Assembly: GCA_029777945.1 (NCBI GenBank) | Contig: JAKORG010000045.1 | Location: 31,621-95,620, forward strand | DNA from: Deltaproteobacteria bacterium | Lineage (GTDB): Bacteria; Desulfobacterota; Syntrophorhabdia; Syntrophorhabdales; Syntrophorhabdaceae | Length of the DNA: 64,000 nt | Direction of reading: 5' to 3' | Shown here: in pieces, positions 28,491 through 38,033 of the stretch | Layout of the letters: each line of letters begins with the position of its first letter | Position numbering within the stretch: position 1 is the first letter of the stretch | Notes under the pieces: model-generated | What the model was told of the DNA's origin: nothing | The model's input: only the letters and a program-made list of their open reading frames with translations | Databases searched by the model: none | Translations under genes and position numbers: made by a program

Positions 28491-30107
28491 TTATACCTTT
28501 TGGGTAGGTTTAAATGCCTCTTTTTTCTTCCATTTCCTCTGGGATAAGAGGGCAAATCTATGGGCCTCATCCCTTATCATGACCAGAGTTTTTAAAACAG
28601 GGGAAAAGGACGGCAAAAGCAGTGGATTTTTTCTTTTAGGGACATAGATTAAATCCTTCATACCGTCTCTTCTCAATCCCTTTGCGATCCCAATTGTATC
28701 GATGTGGAGATTCATCTCGTTTAAAACCCTTAAGGCAGATGAAAGTTGCGCCTTCCCCCCATCTATAATGATAAGTTCTGGCATAGGTTTAATATTTTCG
28801 TCTTTCAATCTCCTTGACAAAACTTCCATTATAGAAGATGTATCGTCCATTGGCGTTGCATCTCTAATATGAAATACCCTATACCCCTCTTTTTTAGGTT
28901 TAAAGTTTTCGAATACCACCATCACACCTGTTGGATGTTTTCCATGGATATGGGATATATCGTATGCCTCTATCCTGACAGGTGACCTTTTCAAATTTAA
29001 AACCTTCTTAAATGTTACATCAAGTCCATCTTCACCCTTTTCGTATAGATTTTCCACTGCAAGGGCTATGAACGAATCCACATTCCCTGAACCAGGGCAT
29101 TTTATCTTCGTTTTTATATTTCTATTCTCTTTTAGAAAATCTTCAAGATAATTTCTATCCTCAATGTCCTGGGATATTATTATCTCTTCAGGGACAGTGT
29201 GATTTTCATAGAACTGGAAAATAATGGAAGATATGGCGCTATCAATAGATGATGGCGCATACGATTTTTTGTACGTTTTCTTAGAAATCAACACACCCCT
29301 TCTGAATATGAGGACAACTGCCTTTAATTCACCAGACATCTCGAGAAATCCCCAAACATCTCTATTTTTTCCTAAATGTTCATGGACATGCTGCTTTTCT
29401 GTTAATTTTTTTATGGCCTCAAACCTCTCTTTCAAAATCCTGGCATCTTCAAAACGCCATTCCCTGGCTGCCTTCTCTATCTCTTTTTCAAGATTGTCCA
29501 GGATCTTTTTGTCTTTCCCTGACAAAAAATCAACGAGTTCTAAAACGATTTCCCTGTATGAATTTTCGTTTACATTTTTTTCACATGGAGCCAAACATCT
29601 ATTCATCTGAAACAGGATGCATGCCCTTTTTCTCTTTTTAAAGACCGTGTTTTTACATCTTCTTACAGGGTAAAAGGTATGGATGACCTTTAAAATGTCC
29701 TTTATATCCCCAATATTAGGATAGGGACCGAAATACATTGAACCGTCATCCTCTATTTTTCTTGTTACATAAAGGCCAGGATATGGCTCATGTATTGTCA
29801 CCTTCAGGGATAAATAGCTTTTGTCGTCTTTGAGGTCTATATTGTATCTGGGCTTGTGCTCTTTTATCAGGTTATTTTCTAAAAGAAATGCCTCTTTTTC
29901 ATTTTTTGTTAAAATTGTTTCTATATGGATTATTTTCTCTACAAGGCGTTTTGTCTTTGAATCCTTCTGGCCATCCCTTAAATAGCTTTTTACCCTTTCT
30001 TTTATACTTTTTGCCTTGCCAATGTATATTACCCTGTTTTGACCGTCTTTGAATATATAAACACCTGAAGAATCAGGTAATGATTCAATCATTTTATCAT
30101 TTAACAA
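28491..30107 (-). CDS. uvrC: Excinuclease ABC subunit UvrC, lacking the C-terminal helix-hairpin-helix region
   Basis: The 538-residue nuclease subunit of nucleotide excision repair makes the 3' and 5' incisions. It has the GIY-YIG domain (SGVYIFKD, VIYIGKAKSIKERV), a UVR domain for UvrB contact (REWRFEDARILKERFEAI) and the RNase H-like nuclease (AYDISHIHGKHPTGVMVVFE, IIIDGGKAQLSSA). It stops right after RDEAHRFALLSQRKWKKK. In standard UvrC about 60 further residues form the tandem HhH DNA-binding domain; none is encoded in any frame of the remaining 100 bases before the next gene. Confidence 0.93.
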   Translation of the reverse strand: MLNDKMIESLPDSSGVYIFKDGQNRVIYIGKAKSIKERVKSYLRDGQKDSKTKRLVEKIIHIETILTKNEKEAFLLENNLIKEHKPRYNIDLKDDKSYLSLKVTIHEPYPGLYVTRKIEDDGSMYFGPYPNIGDIKDILKVIHTFYPVRRCKNTVFKKRKRACILFQMNRCLAPCEKNVNENSYREIVLELVDFLSGKDKKILDNLEKEIEKAAREWRFEDARILKERFEAIKKLTEKQHVHEHLGKNRDVWGFLEMSGELKAVVLIFRRGVLISKKTYKKSYAPSSIDSAISSIIFQFYENHTVPEEIIISQDIEDRNYLEDFLKENRNIKTKIKCPGSGNVDSFIALAVENLYEKGEDGLDVTFKKVLNLKRSPVRIEAYDISHIHGKHPTGVMVVFENFKPKKEGYRVFHIRDATPMDDTSSIMEVLSRRLKDENIKPMPELIIIDGGKAQLSSALRVLNEMNLHIDTIGIAKGLRRDGMKDLIYVPKRKNPLLLPSFSPVLKTLVMIRDEAHRFALLSQRKWKKKEAFKPTQKV

Positions 30108-30211
30108 TGCTGCTACCCCTTAAAAATTTTATATATTATCTGTATCATATCTTTCAGTAAAATGTCGATTACAGATTTCTGTTACTTTGATTCAAAAATA
30201 TAAAAAAACCC

Positions 30212-30240
30212 TTGACAAAATAAAAAGTTACGAGTATAGT
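30212..30240 (+). promoter_or_regulatory. Sigma70 promoter of the dcw operon
   Basis: TTGACA at 30212-30217, a 17-base spacer and TATAGT at 30235-30240, directly followed by MraZ-type repeats. Confidence 0.85.
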
Positions 30241-30280
30241 TGGTTTAATGTGGTAAATGGTGTTATAGTGTGGTATAAAA
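30241..30280 (+). promoter_or_regulatory. MraZ operator: four 10-bp direct repeats
   Basis: Four consecutive 10-bp units begin TGGT, TGGT, TGTT and TGGT at 30241, 30251, 30261 and 30271. MraZ is known to bind TGGGN-like boxes spaced by 10 bp in front of its own gene. The array fills the whole leader between the -10 box and ATG 30281, leaving no room for a normal ribosome site. Confidence 0.8.
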
Positions 30281-30721
30281 ATGTTTGCAGGTAGATACGA
30301 ATACGCCATAGACGATAAAAGCAGGGTAAGTATCCCGTCCAAATTCAGGGAGATTCTCTCTGCAAAATACGACATGCGTCTCATATTGACGAACCTTGAC
30401 GGTTGTATTGTGGCGTATCCCTATCAAGAGTGGGTGAATATACAGGAAAATATATTAAAAAAGGAACAACTTAATAAAGATGCAAGAACCTTTTTGAGGT
30501 ATTTCTATTCAGGGGTTACTGAATGCCCTATAGATAAGCTTGGGAGGGTACTGTTACCACAATCATTAAAAACTGATGCCATGATAAAAAAGAATGTGGT
30601 CATTGTGGGGATGGGCAAAAAAATAGAAATCTGGGCAAAAGAGACATGGGAAGAGCTTGTTCGCAAGGCAACCTCTGACCCTGACAAGGTAGCTGATATA
30701 GTTTCTGAGCTGGGCCTTTGA
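30281..30721 (+). CDS. mraZ: Transcriptional regulator MraZ
   Basis: A 146-residue protein with two SpoVT-AbrB-like swapped-hairpin repeats: YEYAIDDKSRVSIPSKFRE near the N-terminus and CPIDKLGRVLLPQSLK in the second half. MraZ forms rings and represses the dcw operon by binding repeats upstream of itself, which are visible here. It is the first gene of the operon, and its TGA overlaps the TTG start of rsmH. Confidence 0.97.
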   Translation: MFAGRYEYAIDDKSRVSIPSKFREILSAKYDMRLILTNLDGCIVAYPYQEWVNIQENILKKEQLNKDARTFLRYFYSGVTECPIDKLGRVLLPQSLKTDAMIKKNVVIVGMGKKIEIWAKETWEELVRKATSDPDKVADIVSELGL

Positions 30722-31587
30722 TTGCTTTAGCTCATAATCCCGTTCTTGTTAGAGAAGTAATAGAACATTTAATTTCCGAAAAGTTTAATATTTTTATTGA
30801 TGCAACAGTAGGTGGTGGGGGACATGCCTCAAGTATTCTTAGGCATAACGAAAAAGTTAGACTTATAGGATTTGATATTGATGAATATGCCTTAAGCGTT
30901 GCTAAAAAAACCTTAGAACCTTTTGGAGAAAGGGTGACATTGATAAAGGGAAATTTTAGGGACCTGAAAAAACACTTGAACGAAGAGGGAATCAATACCT
31001 TTGACGGAATATTATTCGACTTAGGTATATCCATGTATCAGATATCAGGCAAAAGGGGGTTTAGTTTTTACGATGATTGCGACCTCGATATGAGAATGGA
31101 TATGGCACAGGACAAAACAGCGTTTCATGTCATAAACACCTATAATTTTGAAACATTGAGAAGAATAATAAAAGATTACGGTGAGGAGTTTAAGACAAAT
31201 GCCATTGCAAGGGCAATTATAAATAGGAGAAAAAAAGGGCCTATTCAGACTGCCCTGGAACTTGCCGACTTAATCGTAAAGGTTAAAGGCAAAAAGGGGA
31301 GATTACACCCTGCTACAAAGACATTCCAGGCAATAAGGATAGAGGTAAACAGGGAATTAGAAAATCTATCTATGGGTTTAAAAGATGCAATAGATATGTG
31401 TGCATCTAAAGGAAGGATAGGTGTTATATCATTTCATTCATTAGAGGACAGGATTGTAAAAAATATGTTTAAAAGCGATAAAAGACTGCATGTAATTACA
31501 AAGAAACCTATAACACCGTCTAAAGATGAAATGGAGAAAAATCCGGCATCGAGAAGTGCAAAATTGAGAATCGCAGAAAAATTATAG
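30718..31587 (+). CDS. rsmH: 16S rRNA m4C1402 methyltransferase RsmH (MraW)
   Basis: The 289-residue SAM-dependent methyltransferase that N4-methylates C1402 of 16S rRNA. ATVGGGGHASSIL is the SAM-binding loop, GILFDLGISMYQI and KRGFSFYDDCDLDMRMD are family motifs, and VISFHSLEDRIVK and the C-terminal SAKLRIAEKL complete it. The start is TTG 30718, overlapping the mraZ stop as TTGA. It ends with TAG. Confidence 0.97.
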   Translation: MIALAHNPVLVREVIEHLISEKFNIFIDATVGGGGHASSILRHNEKVRLIGFDIDEYALSVAKKTLEPFGERVTLIKGNFRDLKKHLNEEGINTFDGILFDLGISMYQISGKRGFSFYDDCDLDMRMDMAQDKTAFHVINTYNFETLRRIIKDYGEEFKTNAIARAIINRRKKGPIQTALELADLIVKVKGKKGRLHPATKTFQAIRIEVNRELENLSMGLKDAIDMCASKGRIGVISFHSLEDRIVKNMFKSDKRLHVITKKPITPSKDEMEKNPASRSAKLRIAEKL

Positions 31588-31595
31588 AGGGGATT

Positions 31596-31913
31596 ATGGA
31601 AAGGATTTATGTACATAGCAAAAACGGTAATAATTATGCAACATCTTATTCTTATAAAGATAAAAAGTCAATGATCTTATATATATTGTGCATTTTTATA
31701 CTTGCCATTTCGTATTTTATTTTAAGGATGTTAACGGCTGAACTAAGGGAAGACTTGATATTTCAGCTCTCAAAGGAAAGGGAGATTATAAAAACAAACC
31801 AGAGTTTAAAAATAGAACTTTCCGGGATTACAAAAAAAAGGTATTTAGAGCTTAAGGCCATGGAAATCGGCCTTAAAAAACCAAAAGAAGAGGAGGTTGT
31901 GGTATTGAGATGA
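31596..31913 (+). CDS. ftsL: FtsL-like cell division protein
   Basis: A 105-residue bitopic protein: about 25 cytoplasmic residues, one helix (about 28-47, MILYILCIFILAISYFIL) and a short periplasmic coiled coil (LIFQLSKEREIIKTNQSLK). Size, topology and position between rsmH and the FtsI slot identify FtsL, which links FtsQ and FtsB and normally activates the FtsWI synthase. Its TGA overlaps the next start as ATGA. Confidence 0.85.
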   Translation: MERIYVHSKNGNNYATSYSYKDKKSMILYILCIFILAISYFILRMLTAELREDLIFQLSKEREIIKTNQSLKIELSGITKKRYLELKAMEIGLKKPKEEEVVVLR

Positions 31914-32818
31914 ATAAAAAGGCTAAAAGAAGGGCCTTTTTTATCTGCCTTGCCATATGCCTTATGAACTTATCCTTAGCTATTAAGATAACGGAAAGGT
32001 TTAATATAAAAAGAATTTCTGACCAAGTGCATCACGAAGCCAGTGGCCTTAGCATTGTAGCTGCAAAGACACAGGAAGGAAAACAAAACGACCTGATTGA
32101 AGAGAAAAAAGGAGAGATAAAAGAGGTCCAGGCAGTAGAGGTCAAAAAGTCAATAGAAGCCAAAGACATAAAGGTTAGTTTAAAAAACGAAGACAACGAG
32201 ATAGAGCCCATGTTTTTTATCACCGTCCTCATAGTGTGCCATATGATTAAAAATAAGGTATTAGACAGGGATGTGCTTATACCGTCTTCTAATAACACAT
32301 GGAAAAAACCCTTTCAAATTTTAAAGGATAAGGACAGGGAAGGTATAAAAAATATTTCAAACATGATAGGTAAAGGGGTATTAACACGCTTTTTAAAAAA
32401 AGAAGACATAATATACAAAGAGGGTTTAGATGCAGAGGCACTAATTTCAGGCATCGGGTATGTTGTGTCTAAAGATAGGCTCATAGGCATATTTAATAAA
32501 AATGTGGATGAAAGTTGGTATGGGCTTTTCCCTTATATGGTAGACAAATTTGTCATAGTTAAGGCAGAAAAAGGCTTTGAGTTCTCTGAGGCAAAAAGCT
32601 CAGGCATATTAGATAAAAGGGACACGATAAATGATGTCCAATGGATTATGCCTGACCTTAAAAATCTTCCTATAAGAGATGCAATAGAACAATTGAATGC
32701 AAAAACAGCTAAAATAAAAGTCTTAGGTTCAGGCTTTGTTATTGACCAGTCTCCTAAACCCCGGGAAATCGTTAAAGGCGATGGAGAGTGTATTATATAC
32801 GGAAGGATGAACAATTGA
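31910..32818 (+). CDS. FtsI-position PASTA protein lacking transpeptidase motifs (degenerate FtsI-like)
   Basis: A 302-residue protein exactly where ftsI should be. Basic N-terminus (KKAKRR) and one anchor helix (10-26) as in class B PBPs, then a Lys/Glu-rich linker (50-98), then a reduced middle region, and a C-terminal PASTA domain (about 246-298: MPDLKNLPIRDAIEQL, VIDQSPKPREIV) as in SpoVD/FtsI with PASTA. EP at 99-100 followed by MFFITVLIVC occupies the place of EPGSTFK, with the catalytic SxxK gone. ISNMIGKGVLTRFLKK and ISGIGYVVSKDRL recall FtsI segments. No SxN and no KTG is present, and the pedestal domain is absent. The frame is intact and coupled to ftsL. I read it as an eroded, transpeptidase-dead FtsI; an unrelated replacement is possible. 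Confidence 0.7.
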   Translation: MNKKAKRRAFFICLAICLMNLSLAIKITERFNIKRISDQVHHEASGLSIVAAKTQEGKQNDLIEEKKGEIKEVQAVEVKKSIEAKDIKVSLKNEDNEIEPMFFITVLIVCHMIKNKVLDRDVLIPSSNNTWKKPFQILKDKDREGIKNISNMIGKGVLTRFLKKEDIIYKEGLDAEALISGIGYVVSKDRLIGIFNKNVDESWYGLFPYMVDKFVIVKAEKGFEFSEAKSSGILDKRDTINDVQWIMPDLKNLPIRDAIEQLNAKTAKIKVLGSGFVIDQSPKPREIVKGDGECIIYGRMNN

Positions 32819-32820
32819 AA

Positions 32821-34278
32821 ATGAGGCTAAAAGAGCTCATAAAGGATATAGACATACCTTTCCAGATCATAGGTGATTTAAATTTAGATATCACAGGGCT
32901 TACCAAAGATTCAAGAATTGTAAAAAAGGGTTTTCTTTTCTTTTCAACAGGGGGAAGTATATCTTTTATAAAGGATGCCTTTAACAATGGAGCAGTAGGG
33001 ATTGTGTCTGATAAAAAATCAGACTACGGTTTTTTATGCCAGATATTAACAGAAAATCCCCACAAGCTCCTTGGGAAATTATCTGCGAGGTTTTATGGTT
33101 GCCCCTCGGAAAAACTCCATATAACAGGTATCACAGGGACAAATGGTAAGACAACATCAACGTATCTCATAGAATCTATCCTCAAAGAAAACGGGAATTC
33201 ACCGGGGATTATAGGCACCATCACTTATAGGTATAAAGGAAATGTTATAAAGGCTGAAAACACAACGCCAGGGGCAGAGGATTTGCAAAAACTCTTAATG
33301 GAGATGCATTTATCAGGTGTGGATCATGTGGTTATGGAGGTCTCTTCCCACGGTCTTGACCAGAAAAGGGTTGAAGGCATTGAGTTTGATGTGGCTATTT
33401 TCACAAACATTACCCACGACCACCTCGATTATCATAAAGATTTTGTTCATTATAAGGATGCAAAAAAACTACTTTTCCATTATTATTTGAAAGAAAGCAA
33501 AAAAACCTTTAAACATGCCATATTAAACCTTGACGACCCCCATGTTTATGAATTTGTCCCTGATTCATTGATTAAAACCCTGTTTTATAGCCTAAATAAA
33601 AATGCAGATGCCCATATTATCGAATACACTGAAAACTTAGACGGTCTTGACCTTTACATTAATCTAAACAATGAAAAAATACGAATTCATTCCCGTTTGA
33701 TAAGTTATTTTAATGCATATAATGTGCTTGCCTCATGTCTTTTCGGTATTACAGAGAAAATACCCGTAGAAACCATAAAAAGAGGTATAGAGAAATTAGA
33801 AAGTGTGCCGGGTAGGATGGAACGGATAAAAAATAAAAAAGGTTGTTATGTTTTTGTGGACTATGCCCATACACCTGATGCACTATCAAAGGCAATAGGC
33901 ATGTTAAAAAGGGTAAAAAAAGGGAAATTAATCGTGGTATTCGGCTGTGGTGGTAACAGGGATGTATCAAAAAGACCGCTTATGGGCAAGATTTCAACCA
34001 CTCTGGCAGACTTCACCATAATCACCTCTGATAATCCAAGAAGAGAAGACCCGAAAAAGATCATAGAAGACATAATAGGAGGCATAACGGGCAACAACTA
34101 TAAGGTCATTGAAAATAGAAGAGATGCCATTTATGAAGGGATAAAGATGCTTCAAAAAGAGGATTGCCTTCTTATTGCGGGAAAGGGTCACGAAGATTAT
34201 CAGATTATTGGTGATGAAGTATTTCACTTCAGTGACAAAGAGGTTGTAGAGGAGATATTAGATGTGGATGGTAGATGA
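32821..34278 (+). CDS. murE: UDP-N-acetylmuramoyl-tripeptide synthetase MurE (meso-diaminopimelate type)
   Basis: A 485-residue Mur ligase that adds the third stem residue. ITGTNGKTTSTYLIE is the ATP loop, and VVMEVSSHGLDQKRVEG and FTNITHDHLDYH follow. TSDNPRRED carries the DNPR motif that selects meso-diaminopimelate, implying Gram-negative-type peptidoglycan. ATG 32821 follows the previous stop; a TTG at 32815 overlapping that stop as TTGA, with GGAAGG at better distance, is an alternative. The 3' end overlaps murF by 17 bases. Confidence 0.97.
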   Translation: MRLKELIKDIDIPFQIIGDLNLDITGLTKDSRIVKKGFLFFSTGGSISFIKDAFNNGAVGIVSDKKSDYGFLCQILTENPHKLLGKLSARFYGCPSEKLHITGITGTNGKTTSTYLIESILKENGNSPGIIGTITYRYKGNVIKAENTTPGAEDLQKLLMEMHLSGVDHVVMEVSSHGLDQKRVEGIEFDVAIFTNITHDHLDYHKDFVHYKDAKKLLFHYYLKESKKTFKHAILNLDDPHVYEFVPDSLIKTLFYSLNKNADAHIIEYTENLDGLDLYINLNNEKIRIHSRLISYFNAYNVLASCLFGITEKIPVETIKRGIEKLESVPGRMERIKNKKGCYVFVDYAHTPDALSKAIGMLKRVKKGKLIVVFGCGGNRDVSKRPLMGKISTTLADFTIITSDNPRREDPKKIIEDIIGGITGNNYKVIENRRDAIYEGIKMLQKEDCLLIAGKGHEDYQIIGDEVFHFSDKEVVEEILDVDGR

Positions 34279-35623
34279 GATTATCAGGGCAGTAAAGGGA
34301 GAACCGTTAAATATAAAAGAAAGGGTTTTTTCAGATATCTCCACAGATACAAGAACTATAAAAAAAGGGGAGCTATTTATACCTTTAAAAGGGAAAAACT
34401 ATGATGGTCATGACTTTATAGAAACTGCATGCACTATATCTGGAATAGGGTGTCTGTGCGAAAAATCAAAGGCCCATAAGATTGCCCACTTAAAGGAAAC
34501 GATTATTATCGTTGAAGATACACTCAATGCCCTTGCAGACCTTGCAGCATACAGGAGGAGAATTTTAAAAGGTGAGTTTATAGCCATAACAGGTAGTAAC
34601 GGAAAGACAACGACAAAAGAGATACTTGTTGATATTCTTAAAAAGGCATTTACCGTTCATTTTAACGAAAAAAATTTTAACAATATCATAGGGGTTTCCA
34701 AAAGCATCCTATCCATTAAAGAATCCTGTTCTTTCTATGTCTTTGAACTGGGCACCAATGCCCCTGGCGAAATAAAGGCCCTTGCCGGAATAGTACAACC
34801 TGATATTTCAGTGATTACAAATATAAATCCTTCTCACCTTGAAGGCTTGAAAGACATTCAAGGTGTTTTAAAGGAAAAACTGGATTTGTATTACAATACA
34901 AAAAAGGGCGGCATTATCTTTATAAATGCCGATGATCCTTATATAACTTCTTCTTCCTTTTTTAGCAATGACCAAGTGATAAAAGATTATGCTATTGAAA
35001 AGGATGCGTCATATAAACTCATAATAGACGAAGATTATAGTTGGGAGGGGTACAGCATTACATTTAAATTCCCGGAAATAAGTTTTAATGCGAAGACAAA
35101 GCTTTTAGGAAAGCATAATCTTTATAATATACTATGCTCTTCTGCCATTGCATCATCAGTGGGCATAGGTAGGTCTTCTATAAAGGAAAGCATAGAAGAT
35201 TTTAAACCTTACGATAAAAGATTTTTACCTATTAAGTCAAAGAACGGGTATCTCATTATTGATGACACCTATAACGCAAACCCTGCTTCTATGGAATGGG
35301 CGATAAAGACAGTAAACGAACTACCGAGCAGGGGAAAAAGGATTGCCATCATCGGCGACATGAAAGAGTTAGGGGACAAAGAAGAATTCTACCATAGACA
35401 AATTGGCAGGATTTTAAAAGAGAGCAGTTTCAAAAAAATACTCCTTTACGGTGATGCAGTAAAATATATATTAGATGAAATTGGCGATGAAAGGGCAGAG
35501 GTTTTTTCTGACAAAAATTGCCTTATAGACTTTGCAAAAAAGATAATAAGGATGGATGATGTGGTGCTTGTAAAGGGTTCAAGATTACTAAAAATGGATG
35601 AAATTGTAAAGGGGCTCGATTAA
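34262..35623 (+). CDS. murF: UDP-N-acetylmuramoyl-tripeptide--D-alanyl-D-alanine ligase MurF
   Basis: A 453-residue Mur ligase that adds D-Ala-D-Ala to the tripeptide, giving the complete pentapeptide precursor. It has the MurF N-terminal domain ([22 protein letters not shown]), [25 protein letters not shown] and [14 protein letters not shown]. It overlaps murE at its start and mraY by one base (TAATG), as expected in a tightly coupled operon. Confidence 0.97.
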   Translation: MWMVDEIIRAVKGEPLNIKERVFSDISTDTRTIKKGELFIPLKGKNYDGHDFIETACTISGIGCLCEKSKAHKIAHLKETIIIVEDTLNALADLAAYRRRILKGEFIAITGSNGKTTTKEILVDILKKAFTVHFNEKNFNNIIGVSKSILSIKESCSFYVFELGTNAPGEIKALAGIVQPDISVITNINPSHLEGLKDIQGVLKEKLDLYYNTKKGGIIFINADDPYITSSSFFSNDQVIKDYAIEKDASYKLIIDEDYSWEGYSITFKFPEISFNAKTKLLGKHNLYNILCSSAIASSVGIGRSSIKESIEDFKPYDKRFLPIKSKNGYLIIDDTYNANPASMEWAIKTVNELPSRGKRIAIIGDMKELGDKEEFYHRQIGRILKESSFKKILLYGDAVKYILDEIGDERAEVFSDKNCLIDFAKKIIRMDDVVLVKGSRLLKMDEIVKGLD

Positions 35624-36699
35624 TGTTATATCATCTACTTTATCCGTTATATGTGAAATTTTCCCTATTCAATGTTTTTAGATACATAACCTTCAGGACT
35701 GTCCTTGCCATATTAACGGCCTTAATCATAAGTTTTATTCTCACCCCTTATATAATCAAGAAATTTCATGAATGGAAGATAAAAAGCGACAAGAGGGAGG
35801 ATGTGCCTGAAAGACATACAATGAAACAGGGCACCCCTACAATGGGAGGATTTGTAATACTTGTAGCCACAATCATCCCCACCTTTTTGTGGTCAGATTT
35901 GAGAAATAACTATATATGGATTGTCATATTTGGTCTTCTATCCTTTGGGGCCATAGGATTCGCCGATGACATAAAGAAATTAAGCAGTAAAAACGGCAAG
36001 GGTATCACAGGAAAGACAAAGATGACCTTCCAGATGATTTTTGCATCAATAATCAGTGTTCTTATATATTTGAACCCTGGTTTTATAACACAACTTACAG
36101 TGCCTTTTTTCAAAAACATAGCACCTGATTTAGGGATATTTTACATAATACTTGCAGTATTTATCATTGTGGGAACATCGAATGCCGTGAATCTAACAGA
36201 TGGCTTGGACGGTCTTGCCATAGGTCCTGTTATTACAGTATGTGCAACCTTTATGCTTTTTTCATACCTTGTGGGCAATATTAAGTTTGCCCAGTATCTA
36301 CAGATATTTTATGTAAAGGGCGCAGGAGAGCTTACAATTCTGTGCGGTGCCATGCTCGGTGCAGGGATAGGTTTCCTCTGGTATAATGCTCACCCTGCCG
36401 AACTCTTTATGGGTGATACAGGCTCTCTTTCTTTAGGTGCTACACTGGCAACTATTGCGGTCATTATAAAACAGGAAATTCTTCTTGTAATTGTTGGTGG
36501 CATTTTTGTCCTTGAAACCATATCGGTAATTATACAGGTTTTATCTTTTAAATGGAGGGGGAAAAGGGTGTTCAAAATGGCCCCTATCCACCACCATTAT
36601 GAATTAAAGGGCTGGAATGAAGAAAAGATTGTGGTAAGGTTCTGGATTGTATCCATTATACTTGCCCTACTTGCACTGAGCACATTGAAATTGAGATAA
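35623..36699 (+). CDS. mraY: Phospho-N-acetylmuramoyl-pentapeptide transferase MraY
   Basis: A 358-residue inner-membrane enzyme with about 10 helices that moves the phospho-MurNAc-pentapeptide onto undecaprenyl phosphate (lipid I). Catalytic motifs [10 protein letters not shown] (DD), [15 protein letters not shown] and the HHHYELKGW loop are all present, as is TPTMGG. It is of standard length. murD follows after eight bases. Confidence 0.98.
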   Translation: MLYHLLYPLYVKFSLFNVFRYITFRTVLAILTALIISFILTPYIIKKFHEWKIKSDKREDVPERHTMKQGTPTMGGFVILVATIIPTFLWSDLRNNYIWIVIFGLLSFGAIGFADDIKKLSSKNGKGITGKTKMTFQMIFASIISVLIYLNPGFITQLTVPFFKNIAPDLGIFYIILAVFIIVGTSNAVNLTDGLDGLAIGPVITVCATFMLFSYLVGNIKFAQYLQIFYVKGAGELTILCGAMLGAGIGFLWYNAHPAELFMGDTGSLSLGATLATIAVIIKQEILLVIVGGIFVLETISVIIQVLSFKWRGKRVFKMAPIHHHYELKGWNEEKIVVRFWIVSIILALLALSTLKLR

Positions 36700-36707
36700 G
36701 GTGAAAT

Positions 36708-38033
36708 ATGGATATACCTGATAAGATACTTATTGTAGGACTTGGAAAAACAGGGATTGCTGTGGCAAAGTTTCTATCAGCACAGAAAAAGGAAATAACC
36801 ATAACGGATATAAAAACAGAAGATGCATTAAATAATGCCCTTTCAGAATTAAAAGATATAGATTTTAAGTCCACGTTCGGCACTCACAATAGGGAAGATT
36901 TTTTAAAAAACGAGATGATCGTGTTAAGCCCTGGTGTTGATTCAGAAATGCCCCTTATAAAGGAGGCAAAGGAAAAAGGCATAAGGGTAGTAGGTGAGAT
37001 TGAACTTGCCTCCTTTTTTGTCACAGAACCTATAATCGCCATTACAGGGACTAATGGTAAAACAACGGTAACCACGCTTTTAGGTGAGATTTTTAAAGCC
37101 CAGTTTAAAGATGTGTTTGTAGGCGGTAACATAGGTAATCCTTTAATCAATTATGTGATGGGGGGCAAAAAGGCAAAATTTGTCATACTCGAGATAAGCA
37201 GTTTTCAACTTGAGACAATATATAGTTTCCATCCCCATATCTCGATGCTTCTGAACATTACAGAAGACCACTTAGATAGATACAGAAGTTATGACGAATA
37301 TATAGGTGCAAAACTAAGGATATTCGAAAATCAAAACGAAAAAGATGTGGCAGTAATAAATAAAAATATCATGATCCATACACCCATCAAGGCGAAAAAA
37401 TTCTTTTTTTCAATAAAAGACATATTAGATGAAGGCGCCTTTTATAAAGATGGATTTATGTTTGTAAGGCTCGATGGTAAAGAATACATATACAGGAGAG
37501 ACCTTTCTCCACTTACTGGAGAGCATAATACGGAAAATCTCTTATCATGCCTCATTGTGTCCCACATTGTCGGTGTTGATAGGGCTGTCATAGAGGATAC
37601 GCTTAAAAAATTCAGGGGCCTCCCCCATAGGGTAGAGTTTATAAAAAATATAGATGGGATAACATTTATAAACGATTCAAAGGCAACGAATGTGGATGCC
37701 ACCAAAAGGGCACTGGAAGGTATGAAGGGCAATGTAATACTCATTGCAGGCGGTAAGGACAAGGGTGGTAGTTACAAAGAAATAGCCAGTGAGATGAGAA
37801 AGGTAAAGGCCCTTTTTGTTATCGGTGAAGCAAAAGAAAGAATAGAAAAGGAATTGGGGTTATACACAAAGGTTTTTAAAGAAAAAGATTTAAAGGATGC
37901 AGTAATAAAGGCATATGAAATGGCTGAAAAGGGAGATACGGTGCTTTTTTCACCCATGTGCAGTAGCTTTGATATGTTTAGAGACTATAAGGAAAGGGGT
38001 AATGTATTCAAACAAATAGTGGAGTCAATATGA
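36708..38033 (+). CDS. murD: UDP-N-acetylmuramoylalanine--D-glutamate ligase MurD
   Basis: A 441-residue Mur ligase adding D-Glu. It has the N-terminal Rossmann domain (KILIVGLGKTGIAVAKFL), ATP loop ITGTNGKTTVTTLL, LEISSFQLE and LNITEDHLDRY, and NDSKATNVDATKRAL in the C-terminal domain. Its TGA overlaps the ATG of the next gene (ATGA), the one in the FtsW slot. Confidence 0.98.
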   Translation: MDIPDKILIVGLGKTGIAVAKFLSAQKKEITITDIKTEDALNNALSELKDIDFKSTFGTHNREDFLKNEMIVLSPGVDSEMPLIKEAKEKGIRVVGEIELASFFVTEPIIAITGTNGKTTVTTLLGEIFKAQFKDVFVGGNIGNPLINYVMGGKKAKFVILEISSFQLETIYSFHPHISMLLNITEDHLDRYRSYDEYIGAKLRIFENQNEKDVAVINKNIMIHTPIKAKKFFFSIKDILDEGAFYKDGFMFVRLDGKEYIYRRDLSPLTGEHNTENLLSCLIVSHIVGVDRAVIEDTLKKFRGLPHRVEFIKNIDGITFINDSKATNVDATKRALEGMKGNVILIAGGKDKGGSYKEIASEMRKVKALFVIGEAKERIEKELGLYTKVFKEKDLKDAVIKAYEMAEKGDTVLFSPMCSSFDMFRDYKERGNVFKQIVESI

